Shown piece by piece: positions 63,285 to 64,000 of a DNA stretch of 64,000 nucleotides. How positions within the stretch are numbered: the first letter of the stretch is position 1; each line of letters begins with the position of its first letter. The notes below the pieces were generated by a model. The model worked only from the letters and a program-made list of their open reading frames with translations, searched no databases and was not told where the DNA came from. The position numbers and the translations under genes are program-made. The stretch spans positions 372,001-436,000 of the forward strand of contig CP126531.1 in assembly GCA_030167125.1 (NCBI GenBank). Reading direction: 5' to 3'. This stretch comes from Rhodanobacteraceae bacterium. GTDB lineage: Bacteria > Pseudomonadota > Gammaproteobacteria > Xanthomonadales > Rhodanobacteraceae.

Positions 63285-64000
63285 CGGTGGCAACGTCGAT
63301 GCTCAGCGGCACACGGCGTACCGGCATCGCCGATACGCGCAAGGCCATCCTCGTGCTGGGCATGCACCGCAGCGGCACGTCCGCCGTCACCCGCTGCCTC
63401 AATCTGCTCGGCGCGGAGGTGGGCAACAAACTGCTTCCGCCTGCGGAGGACAACCGCTCCGGCTTCTGGGAGCACGCCGATGTCGTGGCCATCCACGAAG
63501 AGCTGCTGAAGGGTCTGGGCCGGGCGTGGCATGACGCGCGCGCCCTGCCGGATGGTTGGCTGCTCTCGGCTGCAGCGCGCAAGGCACGCGTGAAGCTCGC
63601 CCGCCTGATCGCCGAAGAGTTCGATGCCAGCACGCTGTGCGCGATCAAGGATCCCCGCCTGTGCCGCTTCGTGCCGTTGTGGCGCGAGGTGTTGCTCGAA
63701 TCGGGACTGGACGCGGTCGCGCTGCTGGTCGTGCGCCATCCCGCGGAGGTGGCGCGTTCGTTGAATGCGCGGGATGGCCTGCGCTGCGAAACCACGTATC
63801 TCAATTGGCTCCAGCATTTCGTGGAAGCGGAAACCGCGACCCGCGGCATGCCGCGCAGCCTGCTCGCCTACGATGGACTGCTTGCGGATTGGCGCAACGC
63901 CTTGGCCAAGGCAGGGCGCGCATTGCATGTGCAGTGGCCGGTGCCGATCGAGGACGCGCATCCCGCGATCGATGCATTCCTGGATCGAGCGGAACGCCAC
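63281..64000 (+). CDS. Sulfotransferase-like protein (partial, runs off the window)
   Basis: Open frame of 240 codons without a stop at the window end. N-terminal P-loop-like GMHRSGTSAVTRCLNLLGAEVG binds the 3'-phosphate donor (PAPS) in sulfotransferases; also AIKDPRLCRFVPLWRE and LLVVRHPAEVARSLNARDGL. Possibly a sugar sulfotransferase for the exported glycan. The GTG at 63281 overlaps the wzt stop (GTGA); an ATG at 63299 is the alternative start. Confidence 0.8.
   Translation, partial: MTVATSMLSGTRRTGIADTRKAILVLGMHRSGTSAVTRCLNLLGAEVGNKLLPPAEDNRSGFWEHADVVAIHEELLKGLGRAWHDARALPDGWLLSAAARKARVKLARLIAEEFDASTLCAIKDPRLCRFVPLWREVLLESGLDAVALLVVRHPAEVARSLNARDGLRCETTYLNWLQHFVEAETATRGMPRSLLAYDGLLADWRNALAKAGRALHVQWPVPIEDAHPAIDAFLDRAERH

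Overview
The window reads as chromosome of a GC-rich gammaproteobacterium. Gene content (P-type VirB/VirD4 conjugation genes with an LPD7 protein and radC, quinol-type nitric oxide reductase, ECF/anti-sigma/subtilisin triad) and the style of the intergenic hairpins suggest the Xanthomonadales, perhaps Rhodanobacteraceae. That placement is an inference from gene content, not from a marker gene. No rRNA, tRNA or CRISPR array was seen.

Region 1 (1-17.0 kb) is an accessory module. A type III restriction subunit lies at the left edge. It is followed by a compact minus-strand conjugation operon running from virB2 near 14.7 kb to virD4 and an LPD7 protein near 3 kb, closed by an intrinsic terminator at 2924-2952. 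A long non-coding leader and a plus-strand radC lie behind the operon. It looks like part of an integrative conjugative element or integrated plasmid.

Region 2 (17.1-45 kb) is the most coherent part: a low-oxygen survival island. It holds acetate kinase, phosphotransacetylase, phosphoketolase, two alcohol dehydrogenases, a degenerate ribonucleotide-reductase-like protein, an FNR-family regulator, a PAS-GAF hybrid kinase with an OmpR-type regulator, three universal stress proteins, a DksA-like protein and a quinol nitric oxide reductase. It also holds two triple-BON proteins, a very unusual CydA-like protein with CydX but no CydB, a sulfide:quinone oxidoreductase, an MgtA-type ATPase, Hsp20 and a ribosome hibernation factor. 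Twelve sites of the form TTGAT-N4-ATCAA (four perfect) lie in the intergenic gaps, most of them 40-80 bases before start codons. The island therefore appears to be one regulon controlled by an FNR/ANR-type protein, and the FNR-family protein encoded inside it lacks every iron-sulfur cysteine. The logic suggested is: phosphoketolase makes acetyl phosphate, AckA makes ATP from it, alternative electron sinks (NO, sulfide/quinone) keep redox balance, and stress proteins plus HPF hold the cell dormant.

Region 3 (45.2-54.3 kb, minus strand) is an ECF sigma / anti-sigma / subtilisin / FolE2 / decaheme cytochrome / MtrB-PioB porin / diheme cytochrome c array with overlapping or short junctions. The last three proteins would form a periplasm-to-outside electron conduit. 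The anti-sigma factor ends in a segment resembling the propeptide of the neighbouring subtilisin.

Region 4 (54.4-64 kb, plus strand) is a polysaccharide or glycolipid locus: two methyltransferases, an amidohydrolase, a B12-type radical SAM protein, two glycosyltransferases, Wzm/Wzt ABC exporter genes and a sulfotransferase-like gene cut by the window edge. Almost every junction overlaps by a few bases, so it is probably one operon.
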